Origin: Hyphomonas sp.
GTDB lineage: Bacteria; Pseudomonadota; Alphaproteobacteria; Caulobacterales; Hyphomonadaceae
DNA length: 13,666 nt
Direction: 5' to 3'
Assembly (NCBI GenBank): GCA_003486945.1
Contig: DNFL01000168.1
Coordinates: 5,028-18,693, forward strand
The notes below the pieces were generated by a model that worked only from the letters and a program-made list of their open reading frames with translations, ran no database searches and was not told the DNA's origin. Of this stretch, positions 7,176 through 13,666 are shown piece by piece. The position numbers and the translations under genes are program-made. Within the stretch, counting starts at the first letter, position 1, and each line of letters starts with the position of its first letter.

Positions 7176-8363
7176 TCAGTGCATCAAATACCCCAGCACT
7201 TCCCCCGCCCACCATTCCGCCATTTCCACACGTTCTTTCCAGTAAGCGGCCCGGTGATAGGTGCGGCGGACCTGGTCGCCGCTGAAATGCGCGAGCTCGG
7301 CTTCGATGGCATCAGATTGCCATTTGCCGCTTTCGTTCAAGAGACTTGACGCGCTCGCGCGAAAGCCATGCGATGTCATTTCTTCCGCTCCAAAACCCAT
7401 CCGGCGCAGCGAACCGTTCAATGTGTTCTCGCTGATCGAGCGCGCACGTGAGAGACGGGAGGGGAACACCCAATCCGTCTTCCATGATTGCGATCTAAGA
7501 TCTTCGAGCAACTCGACGGCAAGCCCCGGCAATGGCTTGATGTGTTCGCGGCGCATTTTCATGCGTGCCGCTGGGATCGTCCATTTCCGGTTAGCGAGAT
7601 CGAACTCATCCCATTTGGACAGCCGCAGTTCGCCAGGTCGCGGATACAGAAGAACCATGAGCTTCAATGCCGTTTGCACTTCCGGCTGACCATTGAACGC
7701 CCAGACGGCGCGGCAAAGCTCTGCGAACGGCTCGCGCTCCACGATAGCGGCCCTGTGCGTTACGCGTGGTGAGATGAGCGCGCCGCGCAGGCCGACGGTC
7801 GGATCAAATTCGGCACGAGCCGTAGCAATGGCGTATCGAAACACTTCGCCGATGAGCGCCCGCGTGCGCTTGGCGGTCTCGTAGTTCCCGTCCGACTCAA
7901 TCTTGCGCAACGGCACGAGTATGTCCGGCGCCTTGATCTCGCGGATAGGCATGTCCCCAATATCGGCTGCTGCGAGGCTCACCAGCCAACGCTTTTTGGT
8001 GAGCGTGGCATCCGACAAACCTTCTTTGCGCCGCTTCTCCAGAAGCTCCGCAGCAATCTTGGAGAAGGTGTGTTCGGTCTTCGAAAGCTTCGCCTGCTTC
8101 TCGCTCTGGAACTGTGCCATTGGGTCGATCCCGTCGCGCAGGAGGCGATGGGCCTCGACCATGCGTTCGCGTGCCTTGGCGAGCGTGGTGATCGGATAGT
8201 CGCCGAAGGACAGCGTTTTCTGCTTGCCGTCATAACGATAGGCCATCTTGAACAACTTGGTGCCGTTCGGCTTCACCTCGATGTACATGCCGCGTCCATC
8301 CGCAGCGCGCAAAGGCTTTGGTCCCGGCTTTAAGGCTTTGATTTTAAAGTCAGTTAGCTTCAT
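7176..8363 (-). CDS. Tyrosine recombinase, P4-type integrase
   Basis: This 395-residue integrase has the DUF4102-type N-terminal arm-binding domain (residues 1-85, with KPNGTKLFKMAYRYDGK and LSFGDYP), a SAM-like core-binding domain (about 95-185) and a C-terminal catalytic domain. Catalytic residues visible are Arg242 (YPRPGELR), His332 and Arg335 (SHGFRA), His359 (ELAHF) and Tyr369 (RRTYHRA), the nucleophile. The set is complete, so the enzyme is probably active. It catalyses site-specific insertion and excision of the island at the 3' end of the tRNA-Leu gene 187 bp away, the usual arrangement for this family. The start codon lies within one arm of a 12-bp inverted repeat. The ribosome site is weak. 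Confidence 0.93.
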   Translation of the reverse strand: MKLTDFKIKALKPGPKPLRAADGRGMYIEVKPNGTKLFKMAYRYDGKQKTLSFGDYPITTLAKARERMVEAHRLLRDGIDPMAQFQSEKQAKLSKTEHTFSKIAAELLEKRRKEGLSDATLTKKRWLVSLAAADIGDMPIREIKAPDILVPLRKIESDGNYETAKRTRALIGEVFRYAIATARAEFDPTVGLRGALISPRVTHRAAIVEREPFAELCRAVWAFNGQPEVQTALKLMVLLYPRPGELRLSKWDEFDLANRKWTIPAARMKMRREHIKPLPGLAVELLEDLRSQSWKTDWVFPSRLSRARSISENTLNGSLRRMGFGAEEMTSHGFRASASSLLNESGKWQSDAIEAELAHFSGDQVRRTYHRAAYWKERVEMAEWWAGEVLGYLMH

Positions 8364-8430
8364 TTGTTGGCATCACCCTTCGGCTTAAGCTCGTTGGAGC
8401 TCTTTGATGCCATAACGGTGCCAACAAATG
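8361..8430. repeat. 12-bp perfect inverted repeat over the integrase start
   Basis: CATTTGTTGGCA (8361-8372) and TGCCAACAAATG (8419-8430) are exact reverse complements separated by 46 bp. The left arm includes the integrase ATG. Next to the right arm, TGCCA occurs again at 8408-8412, and GTGGACG occurs twice at about 8452-8468. These are candidate arm-type sites for integrase or operators for self-control of its expression; the role is inferred from position only. Confidence 0.55.
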
Positions 8431-8549
8431 TGCTGGCAGTCCATGGATGCGGGTGGACGAACGTGGACGCTCGGGACTCGAAACGAGCCACCAACCAACT
8501 GTTTTGTATTGGGATTTTTGTGTGGGCTGCGTTTCTCATCAACACAGTG

Positions 8550-8580
8550 TGGTGCCCAGAAGAGGACTCGAACCTCCACG
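8550..8580. other. Candidate attachment-site half at the tRNA-Leu 3' end
   Basis: P4-type integrases usually recombine in the T-arm and acceptor 3' end of a tRNA gene, rebuilding that end on insertion. Here the tRNA 3' end faces the integrase gene, so this segment is the expected island-chromosome junction. The tRNA is intact, including CCA. The matching direct repeat at the far end was not found in the window and should lie left of position 1. Exact borders cannot be set. Confidence 0.45.
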
Positions 8581-8634
8581 CCTTGCGGCGCTGCTACCTG
8601 AAAGCAGTGCGTCTACCAATTCCGCCATCTGGGC
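8550..8634 (-). tRNA. tRNA-Leu, anticodon CAG
   Basis: On the minus strand the gene begins GCCCAGATGG and ends TCTGGGCACCA, giving a perfect 7-bp acceptor stem and an encoded CCA. The anticodon arm is CTGCT, loop TTCAGGT, AGCAG, so the anticodon is CAG and the codon read is CUG. A long variable arm CGCC-GCAA-GGCG, typical of class II tRNAs such as Leu, follows. The T arm is GGAGG-TTCGAGT-CCTCT with one G-U pair. A consensus-like promoter lies just upstream. Confidence 0.97.
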
Positions 8635-8652
8635 ACGGGGTAGAGAGGCGGG

Positions 8653-8681
8653 GTAATAGGGTTGGCGGGGACGTTGGTCAA
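8653..8681 (-). promoter_or_regulatory. Sigma-70-type promoter of tRNA-Leu
   Basis: On the minus strand TTGACC (8676-8681) and TATTAC (8653-8658) are separated by exactly 17 bp. The -10 box ends 18 bp before the mature tRNA 5' end at 8634, leaving room for a short leader. Confidence 0.65.
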
Positions 8682-8751
8682 CGGGGAAATGAAGCGCGGG
8701 CTGAATTCCTGCGGTGCACGGGTACGGCCTCGTGCAGCCCCCTTTCCCGAA

Positions 8752-8780
8752 ACGCAAACGGCCCGGCAAAGCCGGGCCGT
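8752..8780 (-). terminator. Intrinsic terminator after the nitronate monooxygenase-like gene
   Basis: A perfect 10-bp stem, ACGGCCCGGC (8758-8767) with GCCGGGCCGT (8771-8780), has a 3-nt loop. On the minus strand it is followed by TTGCGTTTCG, a modest T-rich tail. It lies 28 bp after the stop of the gene at 8809 and insulates it from the tRNA gene. Confidence 0.75.
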
Positions 8781-8808
8781 GGGAGCATACCTGCAGCCCG
8801 CTTCAGAG

Positions 8809-9777
8809 CTACATTTTCGCCATGCGGGCGCGCACGTCTTCGAACTGTTTCATGATGTTCTTTACCAGCTGGTCGCAGGTGGGAATGTCATGGATGAGCG
8901 CCTGTGACTGGCCGGTCGTCCAGATGCCGCCGTCGAGGTCGCCGTCGCGCAGCACATTCTCGCGACCGCGCACGCCGGCCATCAGTTCCTTCACATCGGC
9001 AAAAGTCTTGGTCGGGTCGCGCTGGATTTCGGCGACCTGGGTGGAGATCGTGTTCTTGGCGACGCGCGCCGTGTTGCGCAGCGAGCGGCCGACGAGGACG
9101 GTGTCGAGTTCGTTGTTCTCGACGATCTTCTTCTTCACGTTCTCATGGATCTGCGCTTCGACCGTTGCGCAGAAGCGCGTGCCCATGTTGACGCCGTCAG
9201 CGCCGAGCGCGAGCGCGGCGGCGAGGCTGCGGCCATCGGCCATGCCGCCGGAAGCGATGACGGGCACTTTCACAGCATCCACCGTTGCCGGCAGCAGCAC
9301 GATGAGGCCGACATCATCTTCTCCCGGATGGCCGGCGCATTCGAAACCATCGATCGAGATGACATCGACACCTTTGGCGACAGCGGAAACCGAGTGACGC
9401 ACCGAAGTGCATTTGTGGATGACCTTTACGCCGTTCTCCTTAAAACGCGGCAGATGGTCGGTCGGCGCGCGGCCAGCCGTCTCGACGATCTTTGTACCAG
9501 AATGGATGATTGCTTCGCGATACTCATCATACGGAATGGGATTGATGGAAGGCAGCAGCGTGAGGTTTACACCGAACGGCTTGCTGGTCAGCTTTTTGGT
9601 CTTCTCGATCTCGTCGAGCAGTTCCTTGCCGGACTTGAACATGTGCGCGGTGATGAAGCCGAGCGCGCCAGCATTCGCCACCGCCGCCACCAGTTCGCCA
9701 TAGCCCACGCCCGTCATGCCGCCCATCAGGATCGGCGTCTCGACGCCGAACATTTCCGTGATCCGTGTCTTCACCAT
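8809..9777 (-). CDS. FMN-dependent nitronate monooxygenase (2-nitropropane dioxygenase family)
   Basis: This 322-residue TIM-barrel flavoprotein would oxidise alkyl nitronates or propionate 3-nitronate with O2, protecting the cell from a toxic respiratory inhibitor; some members are instead quinone or enoyl reductases. Family marks: MFGVETPILMGGMTGV at the N-terminus, the catalytic-type His150 in FECAGHPGEDD, and the FMN phosphate-binding run ASGGMADGRSLAAALALGADGV followed by NMGTRF at about 175-202. Length is typical. The start at 9777 (MVKTRITEMFG) has GGGAGAG at good spacing. The frame stays open to 9984, but those 69 codons lack family similarity and overlap the operator region. It is transcribed away from the epimerase, so it need not belong to the sugar genes. 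Confidence 0.88.
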   Translation of the reverse strand: MVKTRITEMFGVETPILMGGMTGVGYGELVAAVANAGALGFITAHMFKSGKELLDEIEKTKKLTSKPFGVNLTLLPSINPIPYDEYREAIIHSGTKIVETAGRAPTDHLPRFKENGVKVIHKCTSVRHSVSAVAKGVDVISIDGFECAGHPGEDDVGLIVLLPATVDAVKVPVIASGGMADGRSLAAALALGADGVNMGTRFCATVEAQIHENVKKKIVENNELDTVLVGRSLRNTARVAKNTISTQVAEIQRDPTKTFADVKELMAGVRGRENVLRDGDLDGGIWTTGQSQALIHDIPTCDQLVKNIMKQFEDVRARMAKM

Positions 9778-9915
9778 TGCCGTTCTCTCCCAAACCGGTT
9801 CTCGCAGCTGTCCCGCGACTGCTATCCGTGAGCAATGACAAACGCTGCCGCAAGGCGGAAGGGGTAACGCCGGGTCAGACGTTGGTATCGCCCACTTCCG
9901 GATGCCGGGAGAATG

Positions 9916-9929
9916 TGTTAGCGCTACCA
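9916..9929. promoter_or_regulatory. LacI-family operator-like palindrome before the epimerase
   Basis: TGTTAGCGCTACCA is a near-perfect palindrome with the AGCGCT centre typical of LacI-family sugar regulators; its reverse complement TGGTAGCGCTAACA matches the style of operators known for carbohydrate genes in Caulobacter and Xanthomonas relatives. It lies 76 bp before the epimerase ATG and 139 bp before the divergent nitronate monooxygenase-like gene, so it could affect either. A related site lies before the GH3 gene. Confidence 0.6.
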
Positions 9930-10004
9930 GATGAGAAGGGCCTGAGCACAGAATGCCGGACCATAAAACAACAATACCCTGCACTTTCAGGGCAACACGG
10001 CACT

Positions 10005-10919
10005 ATGCAGAACTCTCGCATGATCACCCTTCGCCATGATGGATTCGAGCTTGGGCTCCTGCCGGGCACTGGCGGCGCGGTTGCGCACTTCAAGCATCAG
10101 GATGCCAATCTGCTGCGCCCGGCAACAGGGCGTGCGCCGACCGATATGGCAGCCTTTCCGCTGTTCCCGTTTTCCGGGCGCATCGGCAATGGCCGCTTCC
10201 GCTGGCAAGGCCGCGATATCCAACTCGATCTGAACTTCCCTCCAGAGCCGCATGCCATCCATGGTCAGTCCTGGCTTGCGGAATGGGATGTCGTGTCCGC
10301 AACAAGCGACAGGGCGCTTCTTCGATATGTGCATGCGGCAGACACCTGGCCCTGGGCTTACCGCGCAGAGCAGCTGTTCCGGCTGGGCCCCAATGGCCTT
10401 GTCCTGGAACTCAGCATCACGAACCTCTCCGACGAAGCCATGCCGGCGGGCATCGGTTGGCACCCCTACTTCCCGTCCGCAGGTGCGGAGATAGAAGCCG
10501 ATACGACCATCGTCTGGGAAACCGGCCCTGACATGCTGCCTCGCCCGCCGAGGTCGCCGATGGCATCCGAGCAGCTGCGCGAAGGCGCGCCCATAGCGGA
10601 ATTGTCGCTCGACACGCCCTTTACGACAGCGAGCCGTCCGGTGACGATCCGGTGGCCAGAACACAGGCGGATGCTCCGTATGCTGCCGGATGAGTTGCTG
10701 CGCTTCCTGATCGTGTACACGCCGCCTGGAGAGGAATTCTTTTGCGCCGAACCGGTGAGCCACGTGCCGGACATGGTGAACCTTGCAGCGCCAGCAAGTG
10801 AGACCGGGCTCGTTGCACTTACGCCCGGCGAAACGCTGAAAGGCGCGGTCAGGCTGGAACTGTCGCCGCTTGCAACAGGCAGCGCCGAAGCGGATGACGG
10901 GCGCGTGCCCGCCCGCTGA
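10005..10919 (+). CDS. Aldose 1-epimerase (mutarotase) family protein
   Basis: This 304-residue protein interconverts alpha and beta anomers of free aldoses, probably in the cytoplasm since no signal peptide is seen. GalM-fold marks: FPFSGRIGNGRF with Arg59, HAIHGQSW with His86, the catalytic-base-type histidine in GIGWHPYFP (His153), and the catalytic-type Glu249 in FCAEPVSHVPDMVN. These two residues match the acid/base pair of GalM by motif. Length is normal. ATG 10005 is chosen; ATG 10020 (MITLRH) is about equally likely, and neither has a good ribosome site. A LacI-type operator lies upstream. It is convergent with the GH3 gene, with a shared hairpin over the stop codon. The exact sugar cannot be read from sequence. 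Confidence 0.85.
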   Translation: MQNSRMITLRHDGFELGLLPGTGGAVAHFKHQDANLLRPATGRAPTDMAAFPLFPFSGRIGNGRFRWQGRDIQLDLNFPPEPHAIHGQSWLAEWDVVSATSDRALLRYVHAADTWPWAYRAEQLFRLGPNGLVLELSITNLSDEAMPAGIGWHPYFPSAGAEIEADTTIVWETGPDMLPRPPRSPMASEQLREGAPIAELSLDTPFTTASRPVTIRWPEHRRMLRMLPDELLRFLIVYTPPGEEFFCAEPVSHVPDMVNLAAPASETGLVALTPGETLKGAVRLELSPLATGSAEADDGRVPAR

Positions 10920-10936
10920 TCCTTCAGCGGGCGGGC
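10907..10936. terminator. Hairpin between convergent epimerase and GH3 genes
   Basis: A perfect 13-bp GC-rich stem (10907-10919 with 10924-10936) has a TCCT loop and includes the epimerase stop codon. GH3 ends 12 bp beyond it. There is no T-tract on either side, but the stem is strong enough to stop or slow polymerase from both directions. Confidence 0.65.
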
Positions 10937-10947
10937 GAATTCCGTTC

Positions 10948-13371
10948 CTAATCTGTAACGGTCAGCGTCACCGATTTCAGGTCGCGCGAGTTTCCGCCGG
11001 CCATGATGACAAACTCGCCCGGCTCGACAATGCGTTGCATGTCCTTGTTCCAGAAACGGAAGTCCTTCTCGCCAAGCGTGAAGGTGACGGTTTCGGTGGC
11101 GCCAGGCGCGAGCGTGACACGTTTGAAGCCGCGCAACTCCTTCACCGGGCGGGTCACGAAGCTGACCACGTCGCGGATGTAGAGCTGGACAACTTCATCC
11201 CCTTCACGCGCGCCGGTGTTTGTGACGCTGACAGAAACATCGACCGTTCCGTTTGCCGGAATGGACGCCGCTGAAAGGGACGGCGCGCCGATTTCGAAGG
11301 TGGTGTAGCTGATACCATAACCGAAGGGGTATAGCGGCTCCACGGAGCCCTCGAGATAGCCGCGCAAGGCGCTCGGTTTGTGATTGTAGACGAGCGGCAA
11401 CTGGCCCACATCGCGCGCAATGGTGACCGGCAGCTTGCCGCCCGGATTGACCTTGCCGAGCAGCACATCCGCCATGGCAGTGCCGCCCTCCTGGCCGAGA
11501 TACCAGCCTTCAACGAGCGCGTTCACACGGCCGGAGATTTCATCGACACCCATCGGCTGGCCATTGATCAGTACCGTGACGACCGGCTTCTTGAGGGAGA
11601 GCATGGCATCAACGAGTTCATTCTGCTGGGCCGGCAGTTCAATGCTGGCCCGGTCGCCGAGGTGATTTGTCGCCCAGCCCTCACGTGTTGTGGCTTCAGA
11701 TCCGCCGATGAAGAGGATGATGACATCCGCATTACGCGCTGTCTTCATGGCTTCCTCGATCATCTTGAGGTTCTGCGCTTTGTCGGCCGGCGTGATGGTG
11801 TCGAGCCACCAGTCGCCATCGGCAGTCAGCTTCACACCCGGATGATGATCGATCCGGACCTTGTCGCCGAGAGCAGCTTTCAGACCGTCAAGCATCGTAA
11901 TGACGCGCGTAGGCACATCCGAGTAACCACCGAGACGCACTGCCGCTGCATTGGGGCCGATGACGGCGACGCGTTTCAGCTTCGACGCATCAAGCGGCAG
12001 GATGCCGTCATTCTCCAGAAGCACGATGGACTTGTGGGCCGCTTTCAGCGCAAGCGCGCGGGCCTCTTCATTGTCGGTGATCGCTTCGGCATAATCTGCA
12101 TCTGCATAAGGATTTTCGAACATGCCCGAGAGGAACTTGATCTCCAGCATCCGGCGAACAGCAGTGTTGATATCCTCCATCGTCACATCGCCCTTGGCGA
12201 GCGCCTCCGGAAGCAGCTTGAACGTGTTGCCATCCGGCAGATCGAAATCCACCCCCGACTTGAGCGCACGCACGGCAGCGGATTCAAGTGTCGGCTCGAC
12301 GAAATGCAGGCGCTGCATATCGTCGATGCCCCAGTAATCGGAAACGACACCGCCTTTGAAGCCCCACTCGCCCCGCAAGACATCGTTCAGCAGCCAGCCA
12401 TTGCCGTGCGACGGAATGCCGTCGATCTCGTTATAGGAAGCCATCAGGGAACGGATATTCGTGCGCTCGACGATTTCTTCGAACGGCGGGAAGAACACTT
12501 CCCGCAGGATGCGTTCTGAAAGGTTGGACGGGCCAACGTTTGTGCCGCTCTCCGGCTGGCCGTGCCCGGTCATGTGCTTCAGCGTTGCAAATACCTTGTC
12601 TTCTGCGAGCGGCAGCGTCGTGCCCTGGAAGCCTTCGACCACAGCAACGCCGAGTTCGCCGACAAGATACGGGTCTTCTCCATAGGTCTCCTCGATACGC
12701 CCCCAGCGCGGATCGCGGGCGACATCCACAACCGGCGACAGGACAAGATGCGGCCCGCGCGCGCGTATCTCGCGCGCGACAACCGAGAATATCTCGCGCA
12801 TCAAGTCTGTATCCCAGGCAGATGCCAGCGCGATCGATTGCGGGAAGGACGTTGCCCCGCGCGCCGCATAGCCATGCAAGCCCTCTTCATGGAAGAGAAC
12901 GGGAATGCCAAGGCGCGTTTCCTCGACGGCCCATTTCTGGACCGCGTTGACGAGTTCCACGGTCTGGCGCTCGTCGCGGAACGGCTGCTCGAGCGGGCTC
13001 GTCGCACCGGCGAGATCATTGGGGCGGGCGAAGTGTCCGATGCCTGCAGGATAAAGCGCGGCGGCTTTTGCCGGATCAAAGTTTCCGGCCTCGTCGAACA
13101 CTTCGGTCTTGCCGGTCCAGATGGTCGTGATCTGCGCGATCTTCTCTTCCAGCGTCATGCGCGCGAGCAGGTCTTCGATGCGCGCTTCGACAGACTGCGA
13201 GGCGTCCTTGTAGATCGGCGGTGCGTTCGGATCGACAACCGCTACCTGCGGCGCAGGCTCTGCAATCGCAGCCGGCGCGGCAGGCGCGCCCATGGCGCAA
13301 CCTGTTACAAGCTGGACGATGGCGAGCGCAGAAGCAGCCGCACCAAGACGGCGGAAAAGCGTGTGAGACAT
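10948..13371 (-). CDS. Glycoside hydrolase family 3 lipoprotein (beta-glucosidase or related)
   Basis: This 807-residue enzyme would release terminal beta-linked sugars from oligosaccharides in the periplasm. A signal peptide with lipobox LVTGC puts the lipidated cysteine at residue 25, so it is membrane-anchored. GH3 N-terminal barrel: RMTLEEKIAQ (71-80), HEEGLHGY (161-168), RDPRWGRIEETYGEDP (219-234), LKH (264-266) and the nucleophile Asp345 in GVVSDYWG. C-terminal alpha/beta domain from about 445, with the possible acid/base Glu564 in TTREGWA (inferred). A fibronectin III-like domain follows at about 700-805. This BglX-like layout covers beta-glucosidases and beta-xylosidases. The ATG has GGGAGGA at 6 nt. 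The -10 of its promoter overlaps a LacI-type operator. A sugar MFS gene lies just upstream, separated by a terminator. Confidence 0.93.
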   Translation of the reverse strand: MSHTLFRRLGAAASALAIVQLVTGCAMGAPAAPAAIAEPAPQVAVVDPNAPPIYKDASQSVEARIEDLLARMTLEEKIAQITTIWTGKTEVFDEAGNFDPAKAAALYPAGIGHFARPNDLAGATSPLEQPFRDERQTVELVNAVQKWAVEETRLGIPVLFHEEGLHGYAARGATSFPQSIALASAWDTDLMREIFSVVAREIRARGPHLVLSPVVDVARDPRWGRIEETYGEDPYLVGELGVAVVEGFQGTTLPLAEDKVFATLKHMTGHGQPESGTNVGPSNLSERILREVFFPPFEEIVERTNIRSLMASYNEIDGIPSHGNGWLLNDVLRGEWGFKGGVVSDYWGIDDMQRLHFVEPTLESAAVRALKSGVDFDLPDGNTFKLLPEALAKGDVTMEDINTAVRRMLEIKFLSGMFENPYADADYAEAITDNEEARALALKAAHKSIVLLENDGILPLDASKLKRVAVIGPNAAAVRLGGYSDVPTRVITMLDGLKAALGDKVRIDHHPGVKLTADGDWWLDTITPADKAQNLKMIEEAMKTARNADVIILFIGGSEATTREGWATNHLGDRASIELPAQQNELVDAMLSLKKPVVTVLINGQPMGVDEISGRVNALVEGWYLGQEGGTAMADVLLGKVNPGGKLPVTIARDVGQLPLVYNHKPSALRGYLEGSVEPLYPFGYGISYTTFEIGAPSLSAASIPANGTVDVSVSVTNTGAREGDEVVQLYIRDVVSFVTRPVKELRGFKRVTLAPGATETVTFTLGEKDFRFWNKDMQRIVEPGEFVIMAGGNSRDLKSVTLTVTD

Positions 13372-13412
13372 GAGTGGTCCTCCCTCAGCGACCCTGATTG
13401 TTTGTGAGTTTA

Positions 13413-13426
13413 TGTTTGCGCTAACA
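13413..13426. promoter_or_regulatory. LacI-family operator-like palindrome in the GH3 promoter
   Basis: TGTTTGCGCTAACA is palindromic apart from one symmetric pair. Read on the minus strand, TGTTAGCGCAAACA shares TGTTAGCGC with the site at 9916-9929. It overlaps the 3' end of the -10 box and the expected transcription start, the classic place for a repressor to block polymerase. Confidence 0.62.
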
Positions 13427-13451
13427 TTATCGCCCGGACTCCGCGTGTCAA
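13424..13451 (-). promoter_or_regulatory. Sigma-70-type promoter of the GH3 gene
   Basis: On the minus strand a consensus TTGACA (13446-13451) is followed after 16 bp by TAATGT (13424-13429). It lies about 52 bp before the GH3 ATG. The operator-like palindrome overlaps the -10. Confidence 0.6.
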
Positions 13452-13473
13452 ACGAAACCGGACACGCGGCGCC

Positions 13474-13509
13474 AAATAAAAAAGCCCGGCCGGTTTGAGC
13501 CGGCCGGGC
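13474..13509 (-). terminator. Intrinsic terminator after the MFS transporter
   Basis: A perfect 10-bp stem, GCCCGGCCGG (13484-13493) with CCGGCCGGGC (13500-13509), has a 6-nt loop and is followed on the minus strand by TTTTTTATTT. This is a textbook Rho-independent terminator, 27 bp after the transporter stop. It separates the transporter transcript from the GH3 promoter. Confidence 0.9.
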
Positions 13510-13536
13510 AAGTTTCCGGGGATATCCGCAAGCGGA

Positions 13537-13666
13537 TCAGTCGGCGGTCATCTCTTCCAGTTCCATGCCTTTGGTTTCGCGGACGAAGTACCAGACGAAC
13601 GCGGCGGAGATGGCAGCGGAGACGGCGTAGAACCCGTAGGCACCGGCCAGGCCGATCCAGGCGGTG
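13537..13666 (-). CDS. Sugar-porter MFS transporter, C-terminal end (runs off right edge)
   Basis: Only the last 42 complete codons are present on the minus strand. They read as a final transmembrane helix (AYGFYAVSAAISAAFVWYFV) followed by RETKGMELEEMTAD and a TGA stop. The ETKG(x)xLEE ending is the signature C-terminus of the sugar porter branch of the major facilitator superfamily, which imports hexoses or pentoses by proton symport. Next to a GH3 lipoprotein and an aldose epimerase, it probably imports the monosaccharide released in the periplasm. Confidence 0.85.
   Translation of the reverse strand, partial: TAWIGLAGAYGFYAVSAAISAAFVWYFVRETKGMELEEMTAD

Noticed and set aside
8474..8482. 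Second attachment core, from a GGACTCGAA match to the tRNA T-arm
   Set aside because: Only nine bases match, 90 bp from the tRNA copy; too short to set against chance, and it lies between integrase and tRNA rather than at the far end.
9778..9984. N-terminal extension of the nitronate monooxygenase-like protein
   Set aside because: The extra 69 codons have no family similarity, while the start at 9777 has a good ribosome site and the conserved family N-terminus.
11380..12519. 379-codon open frame on the plus strand
   Set aside because: It is antisense to the GH3 gene and has no recognisable protein character.

Overview
The window looks like an alphaproteobacterial chromosome: high GC, GTG and TTG starts, a lipoprotein glycoside hydrolase and LacI-type sugar operators. 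Hyphomonadaceae or Caulobacterales would fit, but that placement is a guess from style. A tRNA-Leu gene at about 8550 divides it into two parts. To the left (about 1-8550) is the right-hand end of an integrated genomic island that carries anti-phage genes. To the right (about 8550-13666) is ordinary chromosome with sugar-catabolism genes.

The island, read inward from the tRNA, starts with a P4-type tyrosine integrase (7176-8363, minus) whose start lies 187 bp from the tRNA 3' end. Next is a two-gene operon (5174-7006 and 3846-5177, minus) joined by an ATGA overlap: an OLD-family ATPase/TOPRIM nuclease and a UvrD-type superfamily 1 helicase. This is the gene pair of the Gabija anti-phage system. 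A small AlpA-type DNA-binding protein (3422-3685, plus) follows, convergent with the helicase. Beyond it is a DUF4143-type AAA ATPase (1887-3152, minus) preceded by four tandem imperfect 22-bp repeats. The stretch 1079-1886 has no convincing gene but holds a near-perfect 24-bp inverted repeat and two 75-nt copies of a structured repeat. The left edge (1-1078, minus) is the N-terminal part of a type I restriction enzyme R subunit that runs off the window. The far attachment site must lie further left.

To the right of the tRNA come an FMN-dependent nitronate monooxygenase-like gene (8809-9777, minus), an aldose 1-epimerase (10005-10919, plus), a family 3 glycoside hydrolase lipoprotein (10948-13371, minus) and the last 42 codons of a sugar-porter MFS transporter (13537-13666, minus). 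Two LacI-family operator-like palindromes, one before the epimerase and one overlapping the -10 of the GH3 promoter, suggest that one sugar-responsive repressor controls them. The likely pathway is periplasmic release of a monosaccharide from a beta-glycoside, uptake by the MFS permease and anomer interconversion by the epimerase. Clear hairpin terminators separate these units.
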